A stretch of 64,000 nucleotides of DNA from Mesoterricola silvestris (lineage in GTDB: Bacteria; Acidobacteriota; Holophagae; Holophagales; Holophagaceae), in NCBI RefSeq assembly GCF_030295405.1, contig NZ_AP027080.1:2170001-2234000 (forward strand), read 5' to 3'. Below the pieces are notes generated by a model that worked only from the letters and a program-made list of their open reading frames with translations, was not told the DNA's origin and ran no database searches. Numbering within the stretch: position 1 is the first letter of the stretch; every line of letters begins with the position of its first letter. Shown in pieces: positions 31,582-40,711 of the stretch. Both the position numbers and the translations under genes were made by a program.

Positions 31582-31904
31582 ACATGGCAGTGGTTGCACC
31601 AGTTCACCGGCTTCTCGTGCTGCCGGTGGCAGATATTGCACTCCATGGTCGGGCCCCAGTGGGGGGAATCGTGGGGGTTCTCGGGCTTCACGGCGGCCGT
31701 CTTCTTCACCAGGTCCTCGGCGGGGCCGTGGCAGCGCAGGCAGACCTGGGCGGGCACGAAGGTCTTCACCTTGGCGGGGCCGTGGCAGTCCACGCAGCTC
31801 ACCCCCTTGGCCTTGTGCATATCGGCGGCCATGGGGGCGGGGGGCGCGGCGGCGAGGGTGAGGGACATGAGGCCCGCGAGGAGCAGGGGAATCGCATTCG
31901 ACAT
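31560..31904 (-). CDS. Tetraheme c-type cytochrome (module B)
   Basis: A 114-residue exported cytochrome with signal peptide (IPLLLAGLMSLTLAAAPPA) and four CxxCH sites (CVDCH, CLRCH, CNICH, CNHCH) in the arrangement of cytochrome c3-like tetraheme domains of flavocytochrome c systems. It corresponds to the last four hemes of the module A cytochrome. It probably donates electrons to the flavoprotein encoded just upstream. Its last 22 bases overlap the end of ribB on the other strand. Confidence 0.93.
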   Translation of the reverse strand: MSNAIPLLLAGLMSLTLAAAPPAPMAADMHKAKGVSCVDCHGPAKVKTFVPAQVCLRCHGPAEDLVKKTAAVKPENPHDSPHWGPTMECNICHRQHEKPVNWCNHCHVYGFKVP

Positions 31905-31942
31905 GGGGGTAACCCTCTCTTTCAGGCGGATGGGTTGCATGG

Positions 31943-33481
31943 TCAACTCCACGGCTTCTCGGCACTGGCCTTCCGGCCGGCGATGCGGCCATTGACCACG
32001 CAGTCGGCCATGGCCACGCTGCCCAGGCGCACCGCCCCGTGGACGCCGCCGGTGATCTCGCCCGCGGCGTAAAGCCCCTTGATGGGCTTGAGGTCGAAGC
32101 CGATGACCTGGGTGTCCACGTTCACCACCAGGCCACCCATGGTGTGGTGCACCCGGGGCCAGAGGCGCATGGCGTAGAAGGGGGCGGCGGCGGTGGTCCG
32201 GGAATCTGGGAAGAGCTTGCAGTCGAAGTCCTCGTCCTTGCCCTTTTCCACGAAGCCGTTCCAGCGGGCCACCTGGTCCAGGAAGGGCTGGACCGGCACG
32301 CCGTAGGCGGCCGCCAGGGCCTCGAGGGTGTCGAATTTCTTCACGACGCCCACTTCCATGGCCTTGCCCAGCACCTTGGGCACCACCTGCTTGCCGATGG
32401 CGTAGCTGTCGCCCAGGATGATGACCGGGTGGCCGATGGCGATGATGGCGTCGGCCCGCTCCTTGCGGTTGCCGGTCTCCTTGAAGAAGCGCTTGCCGGT
32501 GGCCGGGTCCACCATGAGGCCGTAGCCCACGATGCGCTCGCACACCTGGGGGCCGTGGCCGAAGCCCGGTTCGTCCGGGCTGGTCCAGGGACCCAGCTGG
32601 ATCCAGTCCATCTGCACATCCATGGCGCCGGCGCTGCAGGCGGCCAGGATGGCCTCGCCGGTGGCGCCGGGGTGGTTGGTGGATTCGAATTTCGGCGTGA
32701 GGCGGGGGTCATGGATCTGGCGCAGGGCGATGTCCTGGGAGAAACCGCCCGCCGCCAGGACCACGGCCCGGCGGGCCTTGATGAAGCCCGGGGTGCCCGA
32801 GGCGTCGTCTGGCCACTTGAAGTTCCTGCGCACCTCCAGCCCCACGATGCGGCCCTTGCCGCCGGTGATGAGCCGGATCATCTTGGTGCGGAGCAGCACC
32901 TCCACCCCCAGGGCCTTGGCCTTGGCCAGGAGCGGGTTCACGAGCCCGGATCCCGACTGGTTGTAGGTCTGCACCGAGCGCTTCACGGAGTGGCCCCCGT
33001 GGAAATTGAGGCGGTTGAATTTGGCGCCGATGAAGGTGCGGCACCATTCCAGGGCCTCGTTGGAGTGCTCGGCCACCATGCGGGCCAGGTCCGGGTGGTT
33101 CAGGTACGAGCCGGCCCGGAGCATGTCCTTGAGCATCAGCTCGGGGGAATCCTGGACCCCGGCCTCCTTCTGGAAGCTGTTCCCGGCGGCGGCGAAATCG
33201 CCGCCGTTGATGATGGAATTGCCGCCGTGCAGGGGCATCTTGTCGATGACCAGGACGGTGGCCCCCGCCAGGCGGGCCTCGATGGCGGCGGTGAGGCCGG
33301 CGAAGCCGGTGCCCACCACCACCACGTCGAAGCTCGCATCCCAGGTGCGGGGGAGGGGGCTGGGCGCCGCCGGTTCCTTGGCCCCCATGGGGAGGGCGCC
33401 GAGGACCACGCCGCCGAGCAGGGCCGCGCCGCCGGTGCTCATGAACCCGCGCCGGCTCATTTCCTTCGGTTCATTGCTCAT
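31943..33481 (-). CDS. Tat-exported fumarate-reductase-type flavoprotein (module B)
   Basis: A 512-residue flavoprotein of the flavocytochrome c family. It has a Tat signal (SRRGFMSTGGAALLGGVVLG), FAD-binding VVVVGTGFAGLTAAIEARLA, the family motif GGNSIINGGDFAAAGNS, a capping domain, and near the end WPRVHHTMGGLVVN and LYAAGEITGGVHGAVRLGS. The HHTMGG motif is the one seen in fumarate, urocanate and related reductases, so the substrate is probably an alpha,beta-unsaturated carboxylate. It differs from the module A enzyme in this segment. The tetraheme partner follows after 38 bases. Confidence 0.94.
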   Translation of the reverse strand: MSNEPKEMSRRGFMSTGGAALLGGVVLGALPMGAKEPAAPSPLPRTWDASFDVVVVGTGFAGLTAAIEARLAGATVLVIDKMPLHGGNSIINGGDFAAAGNSFQKEAGVQDSPELMLKDMLRAGSYLNHPDLARMVAEHSNEALEWCRTFIGAKFNRLNFHGGHSVKRSVQTYNQSGSGLVNPLLAKAKALGVEVLLRTKMIRLITGGKGRIVGLEVRRNFKWPDDASGTPGFIKARRAVVLAAGGFSQDIALRQIHDPRLTPKFESTNHPGATGEAILAACSAGAMDVQMDWIQLGPWTSPDEPGFGHGPQVCERIVGYGLMVDPATGKRFFKETGNRKERADAIIAIGHPVIILGDSYAIGKQVVPKVLGKAMEVGVVKKFDTLEALAAAYGVPVQPFLDQVARWNGFVEKGKDEDFDCKLFPDSRTTAAAPFYAMRLWPRVHHTMGGLVVNVDTQVIGFDLKPIKGLYAAGEITGGVHGAVRLGSVAMADCVVNGRIAGRKASAEKPWS

Positions 33482-33505
33482 GTCGCGTCTCCTTTGCCGG
33501 TGGGT

Positions 33506-34759
33506 TCAGAAGGTGTAGAGGATGCCCAGGCCGAACCCGGTGGTGGAGGCGCCGGGGGCGACCTTGCCAACGGGCGGGAACAGGGCGTAGCTGGCGGAGC
33601 GGTCGTTGTTCATGCCGAAGACCGAGGCATACAGATCCGCGGTTTTGGCGAGGGCGTAGACGTAGCCGACGCTCCACTGGGCGCCGCCCAGGCCGTTGGT
33701 GGTGGCCGGGCCGCCGCCCACCACGGTGGCGCTGCCGGCGTTGCCCTTGCCGTAGGCCCCGAAGACCTGGTGGACCCCCCAGCGCTGCTGCGCCAGCAGG
33801 TAGAACGCATCCCGCTGGTAGTGGTTGACCTTGCCCACCACGGAATCGTCCGTGTCGTAGGCCAGCCGTTCCACGATGGCGGAAAGCTTGGTCCCCGTGG
33901 AGAAGGCGTAGGAGGCCACCAGTTCGTGGCCGGTGTCCCGGGAGGAGGTGTTGGTGGCCGTGGCGCCGGCGGAGCCGCCCAGCTGGGCCAGGCCGAAGTA
34001 GTCGTTGTGGCGCTCGAACCCGTAGCTCACGGAAAGGGCGCCCGCCTTGTAGCTCAGGAGGAGGGACCACAGATCGGGGCTCACGGAAGGCACCGTGGCC
34101 GTGGCGGTGGTCTTGCCTTCATTGAGGGAATAGGCCACCCGGCCCGAGAAGCCGTTCACCACGGGGCTCCAGTACTGCACGCTGTTGCCCTGCCGGCGGT
34201 TGAAGGCCGCGTCCGCGGCGGCGTTCACCCGGCCGCTCTGCGTGGTGGTGCCGGGGACCCCGAAGCCCGGATTGGCCGTGAGGGCGTTATCGAAGGGGTT
34301 CAGGCCCCGGAGCGCCCCCACGAAGAGCAGGGGGTACTTGTAGGGCGTGTCCCAGTTCCCGTAGAAGACGCGGCCCCAGCTCCCCTCCAGGCCCAGGGCG
34401 CTGTTGCGGCTGGTGAGGCTGTTGGGCGGGTCCCCGTCGGGGCTGACGGCACTTTCGATCTGCCAGACCACCTTCAGGTTCTCGCTCACCCGGAAGCTGC
34501 CCCGGAAGCCCAGGTTCGAGGTGCCCGAGGTCATGCGGTTGCGGGCCGGCACATTGCCCAGGTCGCCCATGTAGGCCGACGCCGCCACCTGGGTGGCGCC
34601 CCCGTTGGCGGGGGAGAGGCCCGGCGCCGTGGCGCCGTGGGTCTTGATGTTGTCCACGAAGGGAAGGAAGGTGCCGTAGATCTGCACCTCGCTCACCTGG
34701 GCGGACAGGCCTGAGGGCACGGCTGCCGCCAGGGTGACCAGAAGGTATTTCGCGTTCAC
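33506..34759 (-). CDS. Outer-membrane porin (module B)
   Basis: A 417-residue porin, the same length as the module A porin and similar throughout (SEVQIYGTFLPFVDNIKT, NLGFRGSFRVSENLKVVWQI, RHNDYFGLAQLGGSA, GFGLGILYTF at the end). It has a signal peptide (LLVTLAAAVPSGLSA). Translation starts at GTG (34759) behind a strong GGAGGTG. It is the first gene of module B and probably admits the acid that the flavoprotein reduces. The close match with the first porin suggests a duplication of the whole module. Confidence 0.94.
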   Translation of the reverse strand: MNAKYLLVTLAAAVPSGLSAQVSEVQIYGTFLPFVDNIKTHGATAPGLSPANGGATQVAASAYMGDLGNVPARNRMTSGTSNLGFRGSFRVSENLKVVWQIESAVSPDGDPPNSLTSRNSALGLEGSWGRVFYGNWDTPYKYPLLFVGALRGLNPFDNALTANPGFGVPGTTTQSGRVNAAADAAFNRRQGNSVQYWSPVVNGFSGRVAYSLNEGKTTATATVPSVSPDLWSLLLSYKAGALSVSYGFERHNDYFGLAQLGGSAGATATNTSSRDTGHELVASYAFSTGTKLSAIVERLAYDTDDSVVGKVNHYQRDAFYLLAQQRWGVHQVFGAYGKGNAGSATVVGGGPATTNGLGGAQWSVGYVYALAKTADLYASVFGMNNDRSASYALFPPVGKVAPGASTTGFGLGILYTF

Positions 34760-34814
34760 GCTGCACCTCCATGGAATAGGGTTTGGCTGTGAAAAGCGAT
34801 GGGGCGGCCGCCGG

Positions 34815-36401
34815 TCAGAGATTGAAGTTGGACACCACCTTCTTCAGGCCGTGGGAAACCTTGGCCAGCTCCTCCGCGGTGTGGGAAATCTCGTCCACGG
34901 TCGCCGACAGTTCGTGGGTGGAGGCCGCGTTCTGGGCCAACCGGTCATTGGTGTGGCCCATCATGCGCGTCACGTCCCGGGTGACCGCCGCCTGTTTCTC
35001 GCTCAGCCCGCCCACCTCCTGGATGCTGGTGGCGATGGTGGTGATGCGGGTGCTGATGGCCTCGAGGTTCCGGAGGGTGGCCTGGACGCCCGAGACGCCC
35101 GCCCCCACGGTCTCCTGGGCCTTCTGGATCAGTTCCTCGATCTCGAGGGCGCTGGTGCGGCTGCGCTCGGCCAGTTTGCGCACCTCCTCGGCGACGACGG
35201 CGAAGCCCTTGCCCTGGGCGCCGGCCTTGGCGGCCTCGATGGCGGCGTTCAGCGAAAGCAGGTTGGTCTGGCGGGCGATGTCCTGGATCACCTGCACCGC
35301 CTTGACGATGCTGGAGGTCACGTCCTGGATCTCCGACATGCCCGTGGCGGCGCTCTTGCCCGCCTCGGCGCCCTGGGCGGCCTCCCGCACGGCCTGACCC
35401 GCCTGGGTGCCGGTGGCCTGGGTGCGCTCGGCCATGGCGTCCACGTTGCCGGCCACCTGATCCATGGCCTTGGACACGCCTTCCCCGGCCTCCTTGAGGG
35501 CCTCGCTCACCTGGGCGATATTGGAAACCGTGGTGGCCATCTCCACCGAGGAGGCCGCCAGTTCCATGCTGCCCGAGGCAACCCGCTCGGCGAAGTGGTC
35601 CACCTCCTGCACGATGGTCTTCATGCGGCCGTTGTATTCGTTGAATGCTTCCGCCGCCTGGGCGATCTCGTCCTGGCTGCTCACTTCGATGCGCCGGCTG
35701 AGGTCCCCCTGCTGGAGGCCGGTGACCAGCTGGGCCAGGGGCCGGGTGATCCTCCGGGCGGAACGCACGGCGACGTAGCCCACCAGCAGCGACACCAGCA
35801 GGGAGATGCCCACCAGGGCGAAGCTCACGGCCCGCATTTCCACCGCCACGTCGTCCACGTAGAGGGAGGTGGCGATGACCCAGCCCCAGGGCGCGAAGCG
35901 GCGCACGAAGCCGGTCTTGGGGAAGGTGCCGGTCTGGCCGGGCTTGGCGAATTCGTACTCCACGTACCCGCCCGCGGGATCCTCCGCGGCCTTCTCGAAG
36001 GCCGCCGCCAGCTTGGTGGTGCCGAGGGCCTCGGGGGATTTGCCGTTGAAGTCGGGCCGCAGGGGGTGCATGACCATGACGCCCCCCGGTCCCTGGATGA
36101 GGAAGTAGTTGGTCTGGTCATAGCGCATGGCGGAGACCATCTCCTTCACCTTCTCCTGGGCGGTTTCCCGGGTCATGCGCCCCGCGGCCACGTCCTGGTC
36201 GAACCGGGTGGCCACGGTCATCACCAGGTCCACCATCTGGCGGATGGCCGTCCTGCGCCCATCCAGGATCGCCCCCCGGATCCGCGGCACCACGTAGCCC
36301 CCCAGAAGCACCAGGAAGAGGACCACCGGCAGCAGCGTGAGCGCGACGATCTTGCCTGACAAGGAATGGATGAACTCCGCAAACCGGCTAGGCTTCGCCA
36401 C
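34815..36401 (-). CDS. Methyl-accepting chemotaxis protein with Cache domain
   Basis: A chemoreceptor of 528 residues. A first membrane helix ([20 protein letters not shown]), a periplasmic single-Cache domain (~40-185, with [15 protein letters not shown]), a second helix ([20 protein letters not shown]), a HAMP domain and the long signalling coiled coil follow. The hairpin tip [40 protein letters not shown] is typical. It starts at GTG behind GGAGGGG. Lying directly before module B, it may steer the cell to the acid that module B reduces. Confidence 0.95.
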   Translation of the reverse strand: MAKPSRFAEFIHSLSGKIVALTLLPVVLFLVLLGGYVVPRIRGAILDGRRTAIRQMVDLVMTVATRFDQDVAAGRMTRETAQEKVKEMVSAMRYDQTNYFLIQGPGGVMVMHPLRPDFNGKSPEALGTTKLAAAFEKAAEDPAGGYVEYEFAKPGQTGTFPKTGFVRRFAPWGWVIATSLYVDDVAVEMRAVSFALVGISLLVSLLVGYVAVRSARRITRPLAQLVTGLQQGDLSRRIEVSSQDEIAQAAEAFNEYNGRMKTIVQEVDHFAERVASGSMELAASSVEMATTVSNIAQVSEALKEAGEGVSKAMDQVAGNVDAMAERTQATGTQAGQAVREAAQGAEAGKSAATGMSEIQDVTSSIVKAVQVIQDIARQTNLLSLNAAIEAAKAGAQGKGFAVVAEEVRKLAERSRTSALEIEELIQKAQETVGAGVSGVQATLRNLEAISTRITTIATSIQEVGGLSEKQAAVTRDVTRMMGHTNDRLAQNAASTHELSATVDEISHTAEELAKVSHGLKKVVSNFNL

Positions 36402-37498
36402 GTCCCCTCCCCGCGAGAACCCTGATTGGGTATCCAGATGCCGACTGCTAATCGGCAGAACCGGTTATGAACATTACAAATGGATTCGAATTTCCGGGAA
36501 CCGGGCTTCCGGGCCCCGCAGCGCGGGATGGCCCCGGGCGACCGGGCCCGTCCCCGAGTCCGAAATTCTTGATTTGAATAAACTTCACATTTTTAGGATT
36601 TCCCTACCCGTTAGGATGGAATCCGGATCCGGCACCTCCAGGGGCCTGGCTGGGTAATCGCACGTGTTCCAGATGTTCGCCCTGTTTCGTCATCGCCGGA
36701 CAAGCCGGCGATGACGGCTGCAGGTTGGACATTCGGGCGGTGACCCGTATTCCCTGCCGGTGGCCGCAGGTCCTTTCGTCCAAATTCCCGAGGAAGGGTG
36801 CGGCCCATGGGGTTCCGATCCCTTGCGCCGACCCACCGGTACCGTCGGCTTCCGGTCCTCGCTGCGCTGCGGGCCGGGTCCTCCGGTTGCCGTAGCTCGG
36901 TTTCGGAGTAGGGGGGGTGTCTGGAACGAGGGCCGCCCTTTCCATCGCCTGGGATGACCTGCGGGGAGTGAGGAAATCCGTCCCCAATCCCTGTTTTGTC
37001 ATTGCTGTATTGACATACTCGATTAAAGACCTGCCCTTACACCGGGAGGTCCATCCTGTCCCCATCTTCCATCCGAGCGTCCAGGGCGGAGCTGTCGCTG
37101 GGCTCCCGTCCCCCACGGCTCCAAGGCCGAGCTACGGCAACCGGAGGACCCGGCCCGCAGCGCAGCGAGGACCGGAAGCCGACGGTACCGGTGGGTCGGC
37201 GCAAAGGATCGGAACCTCATGGGCCGGGCCCTTTTCCGGGGGCCTGGACGAACCGGGCGCGGCCACCGGCAGGGAAGGCTTGTCAGCGTCGAAATGTCCA
37301 ACCTGCAGTCGCCATCGCCGGACAAACCGGCGATGACGGGATGGGGGGAGGGACGTTGGGGCCCTGCTACGCCCATTCGCTTCCCGCAAGGCTGGGCTCA
37401 GGCGGGTGGGGGATTACCTATTAAGATGATTCCTGGAACCCTTCTCCGGTGCTGTCGCGCGGGTCCCCCGGGGGGCCTTCGATATTCCAAGGATTGTC
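36402..37498. other. Long gene-free region with inverted repeat
   Basis: About 1.1 kb without a supported gene. Its main content is the inverted repeat listed separately. The first ~250 bases are mixed, with an AT-rich patch near 36570-36605 that could hold a promoter for the chemoreceptor. The last ~100 bases lead into the kinase gene. Confidence 0.6.
36694..37341. repeat. Long inverted repeat, ~215-base arms
   Basis: The left arm (36694-36910) and the reverse of the right arm (37118-37341) match at most positions; the stretch CGACCCACCGGTACCGTCGG and its flanks are the best conserved. Each outer end carries a small hairpin, CATCGCCGG / CCGGCGATG. About 210 bases without a gene lie between. 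It resembles a non-autonomous mobile element, but no transposase is present. Confidence 0.8.
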
Positions 37499-39271
37499 AT
37501 GAAATTCGATGTTCCAACCCTGGTCTTCATCCTGAGTCTGGTGGGGGTCACGCAGGTGGTGGCCCTGTTCATCCAGTACCGGGTCAACGGCACCTACCGG
37601 GGCATCGGATGGTGGCTCCTGGGGTCCCTGGCCATGTCCCTGGGGTTCGTGACCCTTTCCCTCGCGGTGGTGGACGCGGTGGCCTGGGTGTCGGTGATCA
37701 GCATCCCCACGCTCATCCTGGGACGGGCCTGCCTGTTCGTGGGGACGAGCCGCTATCTGGGCGAAAGGCTCCCCAAGGCCTTTGTCTATGGCTCGGTCCT
37801 TTCCTTTGCGGCGGCCTATTATTTCTTCCTGTTCGTGCGCGAGGATATTGCCTGGCGGACCATCGTCGGGTCCGGCGGAATCGCGCTGTTTTCCCTTTTG
37901 AACGCCCGGATCCTTTTCCGCAGTTGCAAGGGGCGCTATGGGACCGTCTCCGCCTTCACGGGAGGGCTCTTCCTGTTCGCCGGGCTGCAATTGATCTTCG
38001 TGATCCTGTACACCCTCGTTTCGGGGCCCATGCGCTCGTACCTGGACTATGCGCTGCCCCAGGTGATGATCTTCATCGTCCCTTCCATCACGAGCATCCT
38101 CTGGACCTTCGGGTTCATCCTGATGGTCAACCAGCGCCTGGTCTCGGACAACCAGGCGGAGCAGGAGAACCTCCGGCTCATGTTCAACGCCCGGCCGGAC
38201 GCGGCCCTCCTCATCCGGCTGGAGGATGGGGTGCTGGTGGACGTGAACCAGGGGTACCTGCAGATGACGGGCTTCACCCGGGAGGAGATCCTGGGGCGTT
38301 CGGCCCAGGAGGTGTGCGGCTGGACCCATCCCGAGGACCACCGGGCCTTCCTGGCCGCCATGAAGGACCGCGGCGAATGCGAGAACCTGGAGTTCGAATC
38401 CCGGCACCGGGACGGCACGGGGTTCATCGGCATGGTCTCGGCGCGGATCCTCAACCTCCATGACGCCCCGCACATCCTCAGCGTCACCCGCGACATCACG
38501 GAGCGGCGCAGGGCGGAGCGGGAGCGGGCGGAGCTGGACGCCACGAACCAGCGGCTGCAGAAGGCGGAAAGCCTGGGCCGCATGGCGGGGGCCATCGCCC
38601 ACCACTTCAACAACCAGCTGCAGACGGTCCTCACCAACCTGGAGATCCTGGGGCATGCCGGAGGGGGAACGGACCACGCCCGCGTCCTGGCCCGGGTGAA
38701 ACAGGCCACGGACCGGGCGGCAGAGATGAGCGGCCTGATGCTGGTGTACCTGGGGCAGACGACCCAGGAGAAGGCGCCCCTGGACCTTTCGGAGCTGTGC
38801 CGGGGTGCTCTCGCCGCCTTCCGGGACGGCCTTCCCGCCACCCTGGGCGTGACGGAGGATCTCCCCCGGCCGGGGCCGACGGTCCTGGCCAATGGACCCC
38901 AGCTCCGGCAGGCCCTGGCCAATCTCCTGCGCAACGCCCTGGAGGCCCTGGATGCGGGCCGGGGCACCCTCCAGGTCCGGATCCGCCAGGTCCCGGCCGG
39001 CGACCTTCCCGCCGGGCACCGGTTCCCCATCAACTGGCAACCCCAGGCCCGGGAGTACGCCTGCCTGGAGGTGTCGGACGACGGGACCGGAATCCAGGAC
39101 GGGGATATCGAAAAGCTGTTCGATCCCTTCTACACCACCAAGTTCACGGGCCGGGGCCTCGGGCTGCCGGTGGTGCTGGGCATCGCCCAGGCCCACGGCG
39201 GCGCGGTGTCGCTCTCGACCCGGGCCGGGGCGGGCAGTTCCTTCCGCATCCTCCTTCCCCTGGAACATTAG
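37499..39271 (+). CDS. Membrane sensor histidine kinase (7TM-like, PAS)
   Basis: The N-terminal ~215 residues contain seven hydrophobic segments (LVFILSLVGVTQVVALFIQY, WWLLGSLAMSLGFVTLSLAV and others) as in the 7TM sensor group. Then come a PAS domain (~225-345, DAALLIRLEDGVLVDVNQGY), a HisKA box (AGAIAHHFNNQLQTVLTNLE, His near 367) and a HATPase domain ending in TGRGLGLPVVLGIAQAHGG. There is no receiver, so a partner response regulator must be elsewhere. The start codon follows CCAAGGATTGTC. 3' end overlaps the convergent gene by 4 bases. Confidence 0.93.
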   Translation: MKFDVPTLVFILSLVGVTQVVALFIQYRVNGTYRGIGWWLLGSLAMSLGFVTLSLAVVDAVAWVSVISIPTLILGRACLFVGTSRYLGERLPKAFVYGSVLSFAAAYYFFLFVREDIAWRTIVGSGGIALFSLLNARILFRSCKGRYGTVSAFTGGLFLFAGLQLIFVILYTLVSGPMRSYLDYALPQVMIFIVPSITSILWTFGFILMVNQRLVSDNQAEQENLRLMFNARPDAALLIRLEDGVLVDVNQGYLQMTGFTREEILGRSAQEVCGWTHPEDHRAFLAAMKDRGECENLEFESRHRDGTGFIGMVSARILNLHDAPHILSVTRDITERRRAERERAELDATNQRLQKAESLGRMAGAIAHHFNNQLQTVLTNLEILGHAGGGTDHARVLARVKQATDRAAEMSGLMLVYLGQTTQEKAPLDLSELCRGALAAFRDGLPATLGVTEDLPRPGPTVLANGPQLRQALANLLRNALEALDAGRGTLQVRIRQVPAGDLPAGHRFPINWQPQAREYACLEVSDDGTGIQDGDIEKLFDPFYTTKFTGRGLGLPVVLGIAQAHGGAVSLSTRAGAGSSFRILLPLEH

Positions 39272-40194
39272 TGGGGTAATGAATCGATCCCGGTTCCGCT
39301 GAGGGGAAGGGTCCTGGGCGCAGGGAGGTTATCCGCCTTCACGTTCAGGACCGCGGCATAGCTTTGGGCGGCCGGGGGGGTGAAGGCCAGGTCCACCGTC
39401 CAGGTCTCCCCGGGCGCCAGATCCCCGCCGGGCTTTCCGGGTTTCCCGGCCAGGGAGAAGGGGGTCGTCTCGGGGCCGGGACCGGTGATTTCCAGGCGGG
39501 GCGACCGGAGCGGCGCGGTTCCGGCATTGCAGAGCTCGAGGGTCTGGCGGACGGGAGTTCCCACCGGGTTGGACGGGAAGGCAAGGCGCTGGACGGCCTG
39601 CCCATTCTGGCGGAAGACCAGGTCGGGAAGGGGGTCGGAGGGCGTGGAGGGCTTCAGGACCAGGTCCGTGACCCGCTTGATCAGGTCGCGGAAGGTGGCT
39701 TCCCGGTACCCCACGAGGAAGGCGACGATGTAGTACATGTTGAAATCCAGCGCGGTGGTGGACTGGTCCGGATCCAGGAACTTGGGCTGCGTGCCCGAGG
39801 CGCTGATGATGAAGAGGTAGAGGAAGAACGAGACGGTTCCCAGCACCGCGCCGAAAAGGGGCCGGCCGATGTGCCAGTAGTTGAAACGGGAATCCCATTG
39901 GCCGTTCTTCAGGAACACGCCCTCCAGGCTGATCACCACCGCCCCCAGGGACCCGAACCACGGCACCGCCACGGGCAGTACGCCCCGGATCAGGAAGGGG
40001 CTGGGGTCCCGGTAGAGGTGGGCATAGGCCGCGGCGCCCAGCAGCAGCAGGACCAGGTAGCCCATGCCGAGCCAGAAGAAGAAGGAGGGCCCGAGCGTGA
40101 GGATCCGGGGCGGGGAGGTGGAACGGGCCGCCCGGCACAACAGCACCGCGAGTACCACGGCGAGCACGGCGATCACGATCACGTAGCGGACCAT
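39268..40194 (-). CDS. Membrane protein with C-terminal Ig-like domain
   Basis: A 308-residue protein. Four to five transmembrane helices (VIVIAVLAVVLAVLLC, FFWLGMGYLVLLLLGAAAYA, VPWFGSLGAVVISLEGVFL, GAVLGTVSFFLYLFIISASG, FNMYYIVAFLVGYREA) are followed by a ~110-residue beta domain of the type seen in HYDIN/ASPM-like or DUF1573 proteins (GTPVRQTLELCNAGTAPL, GETWTVDLAFTPPAAQSYAA, RTLPLSGTGI). Function unknown. A perfect 12-base palindrome, TAGCAATTGCTA, lies 58 bases upstream of the start. Confidence 0.82.
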   Translation of the reverse strand: MVRYVIVIAVLAVVLAVLLCRAARSTSPPRILTLGPSFFFWLGMGYLVLLLLGAAAYAHLYRDPSPFLIRGVLPVAVPWFGSLGAVVISLEGVFLKNGQWDSRFNYWHIGRPLFGAVLGTVSFFLYLFIISASGTQPKFLDPDQSTTALDFNMYYIVAFLVGYREATFRDLIKRVTDLVLKPSTPSDPLPDLVFRQNGQAVQRLAFPSNPVGTPVRQTLELCNAGTAPLRSPRLEITGPGPETTPFSLAGKPGKPGGDLAPGETWTVDLAFTPPAAQSYAAVLNVKADNLPAPRTLPLSGTGIDSLPH

Positions 40195-40251
40195 GGCAGG
40201 GCCTCCTTCGGGATTCGGGAACGGAGGGAACTATAGTCCATAACCCCCGAA

Positions 40252-40263
40252 TAGCAATTGCTA
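40252..40263. promoter_or_regulatory. 12-base palindrome, possible operator
   Basis: TAGCAATTGCTA is a perfect inverted repeat in the leader of the membrane protein gene. A nearby ACTATAGT palindrome is also present. Either could bind a regulator; there is no further evidence. Confidence 0.3.
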
Positions 40264-40582
40264 GTTCGAAGGTACGCATAAAAATGGTTAAACATGTAAT
40301 TCGGGCCGGCGCGACCCGTTCAGGGGCCGAAAACGCCCGTTCATGGAAATTTCGGGGGGTGGGAGGGGGTGGGGGAGTACCCTCCGGCGTTCGAAGGGGC
40401 CGGATTCCGGCCCGGCCGGATAGCGCCTCCAGGGTCAGGGTGGACGCGCATCCGGGAACCTGCGGGATAAGAAGGAGGCTTTCACCCTTTGGCCACACCT
40501 GACGCCGAGGCCGCCAAACGAAGAATTTGGCGCATTGTGTCGTCATTTTATTTTCAGGTCAAATATTAAAAGTCATAAAATA

Positions 40583-40610
40583 TTGACAATTGGACTATCA
40601 ACAATATATT
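40583..40610 (+). promoter_or_regulatory. Sigma70-like promoter of the metallopeptidase-MBL operon
   Basis: A perfect -35 TTGACA (40583-40588), a 16-base spacer and TATATT (40605-40610) lie in an AT-rich island (about 40540-40660) that stands out in this GC-rich DNA. The first gene starts 102 bases downstream. The rest of the 516-base gap (40195-40711) shows no gene. Confidence 0.7.
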
Positions 40611-40711
40611 TCAGATGCTCTAGAAAGCATGGAAAGATAACTAAAATCGTAATTGTTATTCCCTGGGATCCATGGCTGGAACGCCCGTGGATGGGGATAG
40701 GGAGGCGGCCG

